Of a stretch of 64,000 bases of DNA, positions 1 through 9,412 are shown piece by piece. Position numbers and translations under genes: made by a program. Positions within the stretch are counted from its first letter, which is position 1. Each line of letters starts with the position of its first letter. Origin of the DNA: Algoriphagus iocasae (lineage in GTDB: Bacteria > Bacteroidota > Bacteroidia > Cytophagales > Cyclobacteriaceae); the NCBI RefSeq assembly GCF_014206875.1, contig NZ_JACIJO010000002.1, positions 124,001 to 188,000 on the forward strand, in the 5' to 3' direction. The notes below the pieces were generated by a model. It worked only from the letters and a program-made list of their open reading frames with translations, was not told where the DNA came from and ran no database searches.

Positions 1-2244
1 GTCAATAATGGTGACGGAACATTCAGTGAAATGGGGAGAATGGCCAATATCGAGGCAACAGATTGGAGTTGGGGTGCTTTGATTTTTGATATGGATAATG
101 ATGGGAAGCGGGATCTTTTCGTCGCCAATGGCATTTATCAAGACATCACGGATCTGGATTATCTCAATTTCATCGATAATGAAGAAACGAAGATTAAAAT
201 CATTTCTGAACAAGGCGTGGATTACAAAGCCTTAATTGATCCAATTCCTTCCAATCCTGTTTCAAATTATGCCTATAAAAATCTTGGTGATTTGAAGTTT
301 GAAAATATCACGGATACTTGGGGACTTGGAGAAGCAAAGCATTCAAATGGTGCGGCGTATGGGGATTTGGATAATGACGGAACCTTGGATCTGGTAGTAA
401 ATAATGTCAATAACCCAGTCTCCATCTTTAAGAACAAGGGAAAAATTCTAAATACAGAAAACCATTCTATTCAGCTTAAGCTGGTGGGAAAAGGAATGAA
501 TACCCAAGCCATCGGTGCTCAGATTAAAGTATTGGCAGGGGATGAAACATTTTATGTGGAGCAAATGCCAAACCGGGGTTTTGAATCTTCTGTAGATCCT
601 AAAATCACAATTGGACTTGGTAAGAATACGAGTGTCGATAATGTATTGGTTTTATGGCCTGATGGAACAATGTCTTCAACAGGTCAGACCCAAACAGATC
701 AATTACTGACCTTAAAGTGGGAAGATGCTTTGCCAATGGATTCTTCCCAACACTTTTTCGAAAAACCCTCTCCTGCATTCTTCCATTTAGAGTCAACTGA
801 TGAAATTGATTTTGTTCATCAAGAAAACCCAATGGTGGATTTTGACCGGGACAGACTGACTTTTCATATGTACTCGACCGAAGGACCAGCCTTTGCTCAA
901 GCAGATGTAAATGGCGATGGAGTTGATGACTTATTCTTTGGTGGAGCAAAAGGTTTTCCGGGCAAATTATATTTAGGAAAAGCAGATGGCAGTTTCGTTT
1001 TTAGCGATCAGCCAGTTTTCGCAGATGATGTGACTTCAGAAGATACAGATGCGGTGTTCTTTGATGCTAACGGAGATGGCGCATTGGACTTGGTGGTAGC
1101 TTCAGGTGGAAATGAATCCGGGCTTGGAGCAATTGAATTAGCCAACAGATTATACCTCAATGACGGTAAGGGAAACTTCAGCAAAAGCAGTCAATCTGAT
1201 TTTGAAAGTACCCGAGGAAGTAGCTCAGTGGTTAAAATCATTGATTTGAATAAAGATGGAGCTCCAGATTTATTCGTCGGAGGCCGGTTGGTACCATTTG
1301 TCTATGGAGCTCCGGCAAGTAGCACTATTTTCATAAACGATGGCAAAGGAAACTTCACAGATCAGACAAGTTCTCTGGCTCCTTCACTGACTGAAATAGG
1401 CATGATTACCGATGCAACAGTGATTGATTGGGATCAGGACGGAAGTGATGATTTGGTTTTAGTAGGTGAATGGACAGCACCGATTTTCCTAAAAAATAAC
1501 AGCGGTAAATTAGAAAAGATCGAAATGCCGGAATTGGAAAATCTAAAGGGATGGTACCGAGCTGTGGAAGTGGCTGATTTAAACAAGGATGGTCTGCCGG
1601 ATTTGATTTTAGGAAATAATGGCTTGAATTCTCGATTCAAAGTTTCACCTGAATCTCCCGTAAAAATGTTCTTGAATGATTTTGATCAAAATGGATCTGT
1701 CGAACATATTTTCGTTCATGAAGTGGGAGGAATTCAAGTTCCGTACACTTTAAAGCATGAATTGGAGCGTCAAATTCCATCGATCAAAAAGAAATACATG
1801 CGCTACAGCAATTATAATAATGAAACGATCACAGATATTTTCCCTTCTGAAACTGTCAATCGATCCATCATCAGCGAAGTGAATAATCTGGAGTCCGGCG
1901 TTCTTATGAATGAAGGAAATGGAAAATTTTCATGGAAACCATTCCCTAGAATGGCTCAACGCTCTTACGTTTTTGCAATTGCTGTTTTAGACTTAAATGA
2001 GGACGGAAATTTAGATTTGATTTTGGGTGGAAATTTATTCCAGGCAAAACCGGAAGTTGGAAAATACGATGCCAGCTATGGAGATGTGCTTTTGGGCAAA
2101 GGAGATGGCACCTTCGACTATTGGAAAAATGCTGAAAATGGTCTGAAAATAGATGGGGATGTCCGCGCATTTGGGCTTCTCAAAAACAATAAGCTTCTGG
2201 TAGTGAAAAACAGTGCAGCAGCTGAGATTTGGGATTACAAATGA
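1..2244 (+). CDS. FG-GAP/VCBS repeat and ASPIC-UnbV domain protein, 5' truncated
   Basis: The reading frame is open to the left edge, so the N-terminus lies outside the window; the first in-frame ATG at 31 is internal. The visible 747 residues carry calcium-binding-type FG-GAP/VCBS motifs of the form D-x-D/N-x-D-G (for example DMDNDGKRDLFV, DLDNDGTLDLVV, DLNKDGLPDLIL) before and after a central ASPIC/UnbV domain (roughly residues 155-235, ending in a WPDGT motif). Proteins of this CRTAC1-like family are exported beta-propeller proteins; in Bacteroidota they are often encoded with surface glycan-uptake genes, but no enzymatic role is established. The stop overlaps the ATG of the next, homologous gene by 4 bases (ATGA), so the two are co-transcribed and probably a tandem duplication. 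Family confident; function unknown. Confidence 0.9.
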   Translation, partial: VNNGDGTFSEMGRMANIEATDWSWGALIFDMDNDGKRDLFVANGIYQDITDLDYLNFIDNEETKIKIISEQGVDYKALIDPIPSNPVSNYAYKNLGDLKFENITDTWGLGEAKHSNGAAYGDLDNDGTLDLVVNNVNNPVSIFKNKGKILNTENHSIQLKLVGKGMNTQAIGAQIKVLAGDETFYVEQMPNRGFESSVDPKITIGLGKNTSVDNVLVLWPDGTMSSTGQTQTDQLLTLKWEDALPMDSSQHFFEKPSPAFFHLESTDEIDFVHQENPMVDFDRDRLTFHMYSTEGPAFAQADVNGDGVDDLFFGGAKGFPGKLYLGKADGSFVFSDQPVFADDVTSEDTDAVFFDANGDGALDLVVASGGNESGLGAIELANRLYLNDGKGNFSKSSQSDFESTRGSSSVVKIIDLNKDGAPDLFVGGRLVPFVYGAPASSTIFINDGKGNFTDQTSSLAPSLTEIGMITDATVIDWDQDGSDDLVLVGEWTAPIFLKNNSGKLEKIEMPELENLKGWYRAVEVADLNKDGLPDLILGNNGLNSRFKVSPESPVKMFLNDFDQNGSVEHIFVHEVGGIQVPYTLKHELERQIPSIKKKYMRYSNYNNETITDIFPSETVNRSIISEVNNLESGVLMNEGNGKFSWKPFPRMAQRSYVFAIAVLDLNEDGNLDLILGGNLFQAKPEVGKYDASYGDVLLGKGDGTFDYWKNAENGLKIDGDVRAFGLLKNNKLLVVKNSAAAEIWDYK

Positions 2245-5200
2245 GATTCATGAAAGTATTCAATTATTTCTTTCTATTCCTTTTGGTCTCTTTAGTTGCT
2301 TGTGATGAAAAGTCTGAGGAAACACTTTTTGAATTACTACCAGGAGACCAGACAGGAATCCAGTTTGAAAACTCGCTGACCTCTACTAACGAACTGAACA
2401 TTTTAGAATACCTGTATTTCTACAATGGAGGAGGTGTGGCAGCTGGTGATATTAACAATGACGGCTTGATAGATCTCTATTTTACCGGGAATCAAGTTTC
2501 CAATAAACTATACCTCAACAAGGGGGATTTCAAATTTGAAGATATCACCGAGCAAGCTGGTGTAACTGGTTCTGAAGGATGGTCAACAGGGGCAAGCATG
2601 GCTGATGTGAATGGTGATGGCCTTTTGGATATCTATGTTTCACAGGTCGGCGATTATCTTGGCCTTCAAGGAAAAAACAAGTTATATATCAATCAAGGTG
2701 ATGGTACTTTCATCGACCTTGCATCAGAATATGGAGTTGACTTTGTAGGCTTCAGCACCCAAGCAGCATTTTTTGATTACGATCGAGATGGAGATTTGGA
2801 CATGTATTTACTGAACCATTCCATCAAATCTCCAGAGGTATTTTCACCTTCTAAAAACCGAATAAATCCCGATGAGAAAGGCGATAAACTCTTTAAAAAT
2901 CTTGCTTCTGAAGGCGAAAGAGGATTTATAGAAGTGACAGAAGAAGCTGGAATTTATTCCAGTATTCTTGGATTCGGCTTAGGTGTAGGGATTGAAGATT
3001 TCAACAATGACGGGTGGCCGGATATTTACGTTTCGAATGACTTTACAGAAAACGACTACCTCTATCTCAACCAGCAGGATGGAACCTTTGTAGAGTCTTT
3101 GGAAAATATGATTTCCAATACCAGCCGGTATAGCATGGGAAATGATTTGGCTGACCTCAATGGAGATGGCTTACCTGAGATTTTTACAACGGATATGCTT
3201 CCTGAAGATCCTGAAATCTGGATGAAGTCTGTGGGTGAAGACAAGTCCGAAGTCTATCAAATCAAAAAACAATTTGGCTATAATGACCAATATGTCCGCA
3301 ATCACCTTCAGGTGAATTTAGGCAATGGTGATTTCAGTGAACTGGCATTATTCTCTGGTGTTTCGGCTTCAGATTGGAGCTGGTCTCCTCTGATTTTCGA
3401 CATGGATAACGACGGATTACCTGATATCCATGTCACGAACGGAATTGTGAAAAGGCCAAACGACTTGGACTTTATTCAGTATAGCCAGGAAGTGGATCCC
3501 AACACCAATATGGATCAGTTACGGCGGAAGCAAATTGACATGCTACCTTCTGTTTTATTGCCAAACTATGCTTTTCAAAACACTGGGGATCTCCAATTTG
3601 AAAACAAGGCCACTACTTGGGGACTCGATCAACCTAGCTACTCAAACGGCTCCACATACGCCGACCTTGACAATGACGGTGACTTGGATTTGATCGTCAA
3701 TAATCTGAATCAGCCTGCTTTTATTTATAGAAATAGTACTGAGAAAAGCGGCAATCATTTCCTAAGTGTTGACTTGAAAGAAAACTCTTTAAATACCTTC
3801 GGGATTGGATCAAAAGTCAGTCTGTTTGCGAAGGATAAAACTTGGTCTCAAACAGTTAGTAATGCCAGAGGATTTCAATCTGCCGTTTCTCCAAATTTAG
3901 TTTTTGGCCTTGGCGAGGTTTCACAAATTGATTCTATCGCTGTCCGTTGGTCTGATGGAAATATTGAATCCTTTCCAGCGGTTTCGGCAAATCAGAGACT
4001 TACTATCAAGCAAGGCAGTGGAAAATCAATTCAGAATGAAATAGAGATCAATTCTCACTCTGATGATTTCCCAGTTATCGCTTGGGAGCATCAGGAGAAG
4101 ACAGATGTGGATGAAGTTAAAAGAGAATATTTAATTCCTAGGTCATTTGCTGCAATTGGCCCGGCCTTGGCCGTTGCCGATATCAATAATGACGGATTGG
4201 AGGATGTATATCTTGGTGGTGCAAAAGACCAAGCCGGAGCAATTTTTCTTCAGAATAGCACAGGAGAGTTTGAGCAAGTGCAAAACCAAATTTTCATTCA
4301 AATGGCAAAGGCAGAAGATGTGGTTGCCGACTTTGCTGATTTTAATAGAGATGGAATCTTGGATTTGTATGTCGGCAGCGGAGGAAATGAAAATGAGTCT
4401 GGAAATTTATTCTTATTTGATAGAATCTATTTTGGAAAGGGAAATGGCCAGTTTCAGTTCTTTCCGAATGCACTTCCTCCGATAGGTGAAAACACCTCCA
4501 CTTTGGCTATCCATGATCTGGACCAAGATGGAGATTTAGATATTTTCGTAGGAGCCGCAGTAGTTTCTGGAGATTATGGAGCTTCTCCAAAAAGCTCGAT
4601 TCTTATCAATCAGGGAAATGGTCAATTCCGTGATGCAACTGATAAATGGTTGGGATCCTCAACCCAGCTGGGCATGGTCAATTCTGCAGTTTGGGAGGAT
4701 TTGGACAATGACGGAATCAATGAATTGGTTTTAAGCGGTGACTGGCAAAAGATTCGGGTTTTTAAAAATTCTCAGAATCAAAAACTCGAGGAAGTTCAGA
4801 TTCGAGGTCTCGAAAATTCAGCAGGTTGGATTCAGACATTGGAAATAGCAGATATTAATGGAGACGGCTTAAAGGATATTTTCGCAGGAAATCTAGGGCT
4901 GAACTCAAAGCTGAAAGCAAGTCGGGAAAAACCACTTTGGCTATATCATCAGGATTTCGATTCCAATGGGCAAGCAGACCCATTGATCTTTCACTACATG
5001 GAAAATAAACTGGTGCCTTTTGCAACAAGAGACGATCTGATCAAACAAATTCCCAGTTTGAAAAAACAGCATAACAGTTATCTCCAATATTCCCAGACAT
5101 CAAAACCTGAAGATTTGCTGAAAAATTTAGACCCGGCAAATTCCTTTGCTGTTTACGAATTACGATCCGGAGTTTACTTTCAAAAGCCCGATGGAAGCTT

Positions 5201-5504
5201 CCAATTTGAACCTCTACCCTATTCCGGGCAATGGTCACCAATCATGAAAAGCTACTGGGATCCAGAAAGTAAACGCCTCCATTTGGCAGGGAATTTTTCC
5301 GGATTTAGAGTGGATCTCGGAAAAAACAATGCACTTTCTGTCCAATCTTGGAGTTATAATCAAGGAGGTTGGAAAAAATTAGAGGTTGCTTCTAATGTTT
5401 CCAATCATAAAGAAATCAGGCAAATCGCACCTATTTCAGTTGCAGGAAAGGAATATATTATCCTCCCTACAAACAATGGATCGGTGTATTGGATGAAAAG
5501 GTGA
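2241..5504 (+). CDS. FG-GAP/VCBS and ASPIC-UnbV lipoprotein (full length)
   Basis: A 1087-residue paralogue of the preceding gene. I start it at ATG 2241, which overlaps the previous stop; a TTG 12 bases upstream is less likely, and ATG 2250 is also possible. The N-terminus is a lipoprotein signal with cysteine after LVSLVA, so it is likely anchored in the outer membrane or at the surface. At least seven D-x-D/N-x-D-G FG-GAP motifs (DINNDGLIDLYF, DVNGDGLLDIYV, DYDRDGDLDMYL and others) form a first propeller. An ASPIC/UnbV domain follows at about residues 510-585 (RWSDGN), then a second set of FG-GAP repeats. This is the usual length and order for the family in Bacteroidota. Substrate or partner unknown; a surface binding role is inference. 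Confidence 0.92.
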   Translation: MRFMKVFNYFFLFLLVSLVACDEKSEETLFELLPGDQTGIQFENSLTSTNELNILEYLYFYNGGGVAAGDINNDGLIDLYFTGNQVSNKLYLNKGDFKFEDITEQAGVTGSEGWSTGASMADVNGDGLLDIYVSQVGDYLGLQGKNKLYINQGDGTFIDLASEYGVDFVGFSTQAAFFDYDRDGDLDMYLLNHSIKSPEVFSPSKNRINPDEKGDKLFKNLASEGERGFIEVTEEAGIYSSILGFGLGVGIEDFNNDGWPDIYVSNDFTENDYLYLNQQDGTFVESLENMISNTSRYSMGNDLADLNGDGLPEIFTTDMLPEDPEIWMKSVGEDKSEVYQIKKQFGYNDQYVRNHLQVNLGNGDFSELALFSGVSASDWSWSPLIFDMDNDGLPDIHVTNGIVKRPNDLDFIQYSQEVDPNTNMDQLRRKQIDMLPSVLLPNYAFQNTGDLQFENKATTWGLDQPSYSNGSTYADLDNDGDLDLIVNNLNQPAFIYRNSTEKSGNHFLSVDLKENSLNTFGIGSKVSLFAKDKTWSQTVSNARGFQSAVSPNLVFGLGEVSQIDSIAVRWSDGNIESFPAVSANQRLTIKQGSGKSIQNEIEINSHSDDFPVIAWEHQEKTDVDEVKREYLIPRSFAAIGPALAVADINNDGLEDVYLGGAKDQAGAIFLQNSTGEFEQVQNQIFIQMAKAEDVVADFADFNRDGILDLYVGSGGNENESGNLFLFDRIYFGKGNGQFQFFPNALPPIGENTSTLAIHDLDQDGDLDIFVGAAVVSGDYGASPKSSILINQGNGQFRDATDKWLGSSTQLGMVNSAVWEDLDNDGINELVLSGDWQKIRVFKNSQNQKLEEVQIRGLENSAGWIQTLEIADINGDGLKDIFAGNLGLNSKLKASREKPLWLYHQDFDSNGQADPLIFHYMENKLVPFATRDDLIKQIPSLKKQHNSYLQYSQTSKPEDLLKNLDPANSFAVYELRSGVYFQKPDGSFQFEPLPYSGQWSPIMKSYWDPESKRLHLAGNFSGFRVDLGKNNALSVQSWSYNQGGWKKLEVASNVSNHKEIRQIAPISVAGKEYIILPTNNGSVYWMKR

Positions 5505-5578
5505 GCAAAATCATTTGCTTCGTTCTTTATTTCCAATACTTTTATGATCCCAAAAAAGGTTATCATTTCTAAAAAAAC

Positions 5579-5609
5579 TTGAGCTTGGCTCCTGATTACC
5601 TTAAATTTA
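5579..5609 (+). promoter_or_regulatory. Possible Bacteroidota-type promoter
   Basis: TTG at 5579-5581 is followed after 20 bases by TAAATTTA at 5602-5609, close to the Bacteroidota -33/-7 pattern (TTG, 17-23 bases, TAnnTTTG; the last base differs). It lies about 33 bases before ATG 5642 and supports that start over the upstream in-frame TTG, which is part of this element. Assigned by eye only. Confidence 0.35.
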
Positions 5610-5641
5610 CACCCCATTCATCAAATCTGAGGAAAAATAAA

Positions 5642-6985
5642 ATGCGTTTATTTAAAACCATGATTGGCATTTGCTTGCTGTTCTCTGTGATCTCATGCCA
5701 GAAAAAAGTTGATTATTCCAATGCTATTACAGATGGAACCTATTTGGCGGATGCCCAGAATAGAATTACTGAAGTAATCATTCATGATATTTTTTCTCCC
5801 CCTGTAGCAGCTAGAATTTATTCTTATTCCAGTTTAGCGGCCTATGAAGTGGCAGCTAGCACTGATCCAAATTATGTTTCTCTTTTGGGCCAGTTAAATG
5901 GTTCCGAGAAAACAACATTCACACCAAGTGAAGAAGTGTACCTGCCTTTGGCTTCATTGGCAGCATACTATTACGTGGGTACAAGCCTGATCTTCTCTGA
6001 GGACATGATGAACGAGCATCGTGATGCAACCTATGCGGAGCTAAAAGAAAAAGGAATTCCAGAAGATGTATTTGAGGCTTCTATCGCATTTGGTAAAGAA
6101 GTCGGTGATGCCATCAAAGCATATTATGCAAAAGACAATTACCACCAAAGTCGCTCTTTTCCAAAGTTTACCGTAACTGGAGAAATCGGGACTTGGGAAC
6201 CAACTCCTCCAGCTTATATGGAGGCTATTGAGCCACATTGGAACAAAATCAGAACTTTCGTTTTGGATTCGGCAGCTCAGTTTAAGCCATTGGCTCCGCC
6301 ACCTTTTTCTACAGACCCAAATTCTGAATTTTATAAAGTTGCGAAAGAAGTCTATGATGCTGCGGTGAATGCCGGAACAGAGCAAAAAGAAATCGCTTTG
6401 TTTTGGGATTGCAACCCATATAAAATGAATGTCAAAGGACATGTGATGTTTGCAGAGAAAAAGATCACTCCAGGTGGACACTGGATGAGTATTGCAGCTA
6501 TTGCTAGTAAAGCAGCCGGAAAAGATTGGAAAGGAACTGCTGAAACTTTTGTACTGACCGGAATTGCCCTAAATGAGGCATTTATTTCCTGTTGGGATGA
6601 AAAATATCGCAGCAACCTGATCCGACCAGAAACTTATATCAATCAGTATATCGACGAAGAATGGGTTCCGCTTTTGCAGACTCCCCCATTCCCGGAACAC
6701 ACCAGCGGTCATAGTGTTGCATCTTCTGCAGCAGGCTATACCTTAGGTCAATTACTTGGGGATGAATTCCATTTAGTGGATAGTTCAGAAGTAGCTTATG
6801 GATTACCGGTGAGAGAGTATAATTCCTTTAGCCAAGCCTACAAAGAAGCAGCAATCAGCCGTTTTTATGGTGGAATCCACTACATGCCTGCCATCGATTA
6901 TGGAGTAACTCAGGGTCTTTCGGTAGGAGAATTTATCTGGAATAATATCAGTACCAAACCAGATCGTTTGGCACAATCAAATTAA
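5642..6985 (+). CDS. PAP2 / vanadium-dependent haloperoxidase-like lipoprotein
   Basis: A 447-residue lipoprotein (cysteine 19 after VIS). An in-frame TTG at 5579 would add 21 residues before the signal peptide, so ATG 5642 is chosen. The PAP2 active-site pattern is present: K321-x6-R328-P, the S-G-H box with H357 in HTSGHS, and R407-x5-H413 in SRFYGGIH. Family members use these residues to bind vanadate or phosphate; some oxidise halides and others are acid phosphatases. The acidic residue that usually follows the histidine by four positions is here D419, six positions on, so the local loop is longer than in the classical SRx5Hx3D motif. Halide use cannot be told from sequence. It has its own likely promoter and a strong downstream terminator, so it is monocistronic. 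Confidence 0.85.
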   Translation: MRLFKTMIGICLLFSVISCQKKVDYSNAITDGTYLADAQNRITEVIIHDIFSPPVAARIYSYSSLAAYEVAASTDPNYVSLLGQLNGSEKTTFTPSEEVYLPLASLAAYYYVGTSLIFSEDMMNEHRDATYAELKEKGIPEDVFEASIAFGKEVGDAIKAYYAKDNYHQSRSFPKFTVTGEIGTWEPTPPAYMEAIEPHWNKIRTFVLDSAAQFKPLAPPPFSTDPNSEFYKVAKEVYDAAVNAGTEQKEIALFWDCNPYKMNVKGHVMFAEKKITPGGHWMSIAAIASKAAGKDWKGTAETFVLTGIALNEAFISCWDEKYRSNLIRPETYINQYIDEEWVPLLQTPPFPEHTSGHSVASSAAGYTLGQLLGDEFHLVDSSEVAYGLPVREYNSFSQAYKEAAISRFYGGIHYMPAIDYGVTQGLSVGEFIWNNISTKPDRLAQSN

Positions 6986-6991
6986 TAGAAG

Positions 6992-7018
6992 GCAGCTCCA
7001 AAAGAGCTGCTTTTTTTT
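6992..7018 (+). terminator. Rho-independent terminator
   Basis: A perfect 7-bp stem (GCAGCTC/GAGCTGC, loop CAAAA) followed by eight T residues, just after the haloperoxidase-like gene stop. Confidence 0.9.
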
Positions 7019-7183
7019 GCCTTTGCTACTTAATAGAATTTGAATCTAATCTTAAGAAATCATGAACAATGGGGCTTTTAGCCCTGTTTTTGTTTTAAAA
7101 GACGGGGATAATCCCTATCTTCTCACATACGCCTAATTGAATGAAAATTATGTTCATTCTCGTTTTTCAACTTAATACCACCC

Positions 7184-9358
7184 ATGGCAAAAACCATCAT
7201 AGTATCCAATAGATTGCCCATTAGTTTGCGTCACCGCAACGGCAAATTTGAATTTAAACCAAGTGCTGGCGGACTCGCCACAGGTCTTGATTCCATCTAT
7301 AAATCCGGAGAAAATATCTGGATAGGCTGGCCCGGAAACACCGTCGATGATGCCGAGCAAAGAGCTGAGATTATCATTGAACTTCATGATCTGAAAATGG
7401 CTCCGGTTTTTTTGACCAAAAAAGATGTGGAGCAATTTTATGAAGGTTTCAGTAACGAAACCCTTTGGCCGGCTTTTCACTATTTTACTCAATACATGGT
7501 TTACAATCCTGACCATTGGGATGCCTATGTGCGGGTAAATCAGAAATTTTGCGAAGCGATCATCAAAAAAGCTGATCCAGATGATACCATCTGGGTACAT
7601 GACTATCAGTTGATGCTGCTACCGCAAATGCTGAGGGAGATTTTACCGGATGCGACCATCGCATTCTTCCAGCATATTCCTTTCCCTTCTTATGAAATTA
7701 TCAGGATGATCCCTTGGAGGAAGGAAATTCTTGAAGGGGTTTGTGGAGCTGATTTGATCGGCTTCCACACCTATGATGACATGCGTCACTTCCTGAGTGC
7801 TGTCAGTAGGATCACTGGAATGTCTGGCGAAAGCGGCTATATCCAAGCTGAAAATAGAATCATCAATGTGGATTCGTTCCCGATGGGAATTGACTACAAT
7901 AAATTTGCAAAGCAGGCAAAAAGTAGAAAAACTCAAAACATCGTCAAGGATTTCAGAACCAAGGTTGGCGAGCAAAAACTGATCATTACCATTGACAGAT
8001 TGGATTATTCGAAAGGAATCCCTCAACGAATCCATGTATTTGACCAATTACTCAAGCAACACAAAGAACTTCGCGGGAAGGTTTCGATGATCATGATTGT
8101 GGTTCCTTCTCGAGACAGGGTTCAATCATACAAGGAATTGAAAGAAGAGATTGACTTACTAGTAGGTCGTATCAATAGTGAATATTCCACTTTGGACTGG
8201 GTTCCTGTTCATTATTTCTATCGAAGTTTTCCTTTTGAGGAGTTAAGTGCCTTTTACAGCATGGCCGATATTGCTTTGGTCACTCCATTGAGAGATGGCA
8301 TGAACCTCGTTTGTAAGGAATTCGTAGCGAGTAAAACAGATCAAACGGGCGTGCTGGTACTCTCAGAAATGGCCGGAGCATCCAAAGAACTTCAAGATGC
8401 CATTCTAGTCAATCCAAATGACCGTCAAGGTGTCGTTGATGCGATTTACGAAGCTTTGTCCATGCCTGAAGAAGAGCAAAAAGAACGCATTACTGCCATG
8501 CAGGAAAGCCTGAAGAAATACGATGTATTCCAATGGGTGAAGGTATTTATGGATCGAATCGAGCATGTCAAAGGAAAGCAAGCCGAATTGACTTCGAAAG
8601 ATGTGGATGCCAAAGTGATGACCGAAATCCAATCAAGCTTCAAAAAGGCCAAAAACCCAATTTTCTTTTTGGATTACGACGGCACATTGACAGGATTTAA
8701 AGCAAACCCTCAGGATGCCATTCCAGATCAAGAACTCAAAGGATTAATCAAAGACCTTAGCAGCAAAGCTCAGGTAGTGATCATTTCCGGTAGAGATAAA
8801 GACACCCTTGGGAAATGGTTTAAAGGACAACAAATCGATATGATCGCCGAACATGGCGTTTGGGTTCACAGAAAAGATCAGAGCACCGACTGGGAACTTT
8901 ACGCTGAGGTGGATGATAGTTGGAAAGATGATATTCGATCGGTGATGGAATATTATGTCTTAAGAACACCAGGTGCATTTATCGAAGAAAAGCATCATTC
9001 TCTGGTTTGGCATTATAGAAAAGTGGAAAGCGGACTTGGAGATCTAAGGATGAGAGAGCTTTTCAGCCACCTGAAATACATGGCCAGAGGTCATAATTTA
9101 CAGGTTTTGGAAGGAAATATGGTTTTGGAAATCAAGCGCCCAGATATTAATAAAGGAAGAGCAGCCAATTCATTGATGAAAGGTCATGAATTCGATTTTA
9201 TCTTGGCTATCGGCGACGATTGGACAGATGAGGACACCTTTAAGGCAATGCCTAAAAATGCCTATTCTATCCGTGTTGGATATGCTTATACCAAAGCTAA
9301 TTACAATATTAAATCCGTGAAGCAAGTACGGCAATTGCTTCACAAGCTAACTCAGTAA
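7184..9358 (+). CDS. Bifunctional trehalose-6-phosphate synthase/phosphatase (OtsA-OtsB fusion)
   Basis: Makes trehalose in two steps: UDP-glucose + glucose-6-phosphate to trehalose-6-phosphate, then dephosphorylation. Residues 1 to about 465 are a GT20 synthase: NRLP at 9-12, the SAGGLATGL phosphate-binding loop near 27, WIGWPG, VHDYQLMLLP, and RDGMNLVCKEF. Residues about 490-724 are a HAD phosphatase: D497-Y-D499-G-T-L (nucleophile motif I), IISGRD (motif II), and GDDWTDED near 677-684 (motif IV). At 724 residues it is the normal size for fused bacterial and eukaryotic-type enzymes. Cytoplasmic. The minus-strand GH15 gene 1.6 kb downstream may be the matching trehalose hydrolase. Trehalose here would serve osmotic or desiccation protection (inference). 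Confidence 0.95.
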   Translation: MAKTIIVSNRLPISLRHRNGKFEFKPSAGGLATGLDSIYKSGENIWIGWPGNTVDDAEQRAEIIIELHDLKMAPVFLTKKDVEQFYEGFSNETLWPAFHYFTQYMVYNPDHWDAYVRVNQKFCEAIIKKADPDDTIWVHDYQLMLLPQMLREILPDATIAFFQHIPFPSYEIIRMIPWRKEILEGVCGADLIGFHTYDDMRHFLSAVSRITGMSGESGYIQAENRIINVDSFPMGIDYNKFAKQAKSRKTQNIVKDFRTKVGEQKLIITIDRLDYSKGIPQRIHVFDQLLKQHKELRGKVSMIMIVVPSRDRVQSYKELKEEIDLLVGRINSEYSTLDWVPVHYFYRSFPFEELSAFYSMADIALVTPLRDGMNLVCKEFVASKTDQTGVLVLSEMAGASKELQDAILVNPNDRQGVVDAIYEALSMPEEEQKERITAMQESLKKYDVFQWVKVFMDRIEHVKGKQAELTSKDVDAKVMTEIQSSFKKAKNPIFFLDYDGTLTGFKANPQDAIPDQELKGLIKDLSSKAQVVIISGRDKDTLGKWFKGQQIDMIAEHGVWVHRKDQSTDWELYAEVDDSWKDDIRSVMEYYVLRTPGAFIEEKHHSLVWHYRKVESGLGDLRMRELFSHLKYMARGHNLQVLEGNMVLEIKRPDINKGRAANSLMKGHEFDFILAIGDDWTDEDTFKAMPKNAYSIRVGYAYTKANYNIKSVKQVRQLLHKLTQ

Positions 9359-9376
9359 AAGAGTTTTGATTTCCAC

Positions 9377-9412
9377 AAAAAATACCTGTAGGGATTCCTA
9401 TAGGTATTTTTT
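9377..9412. terminator. Bidirectional terminator between convergent genes
   Basis: A 16-bp stem with one G-U wobble (AAAAAATACCTGTAGG / CCTATAGGTATTTTTT) lies between otsAB (+) and the amidase (-). A-runs and T-runs on both sides allow termination in both directions. The stop codon and last four codons of the amidase lie inside the right arm. Confidence 0.85.

Noticed and set aside
7071..7096. Second terminator after the haloperoxidase-like gene
   Set aside because: Only a 4-bp GGGC/GCCC stem before an interrupted T-run; too weak next to the strong terminator at 6992.
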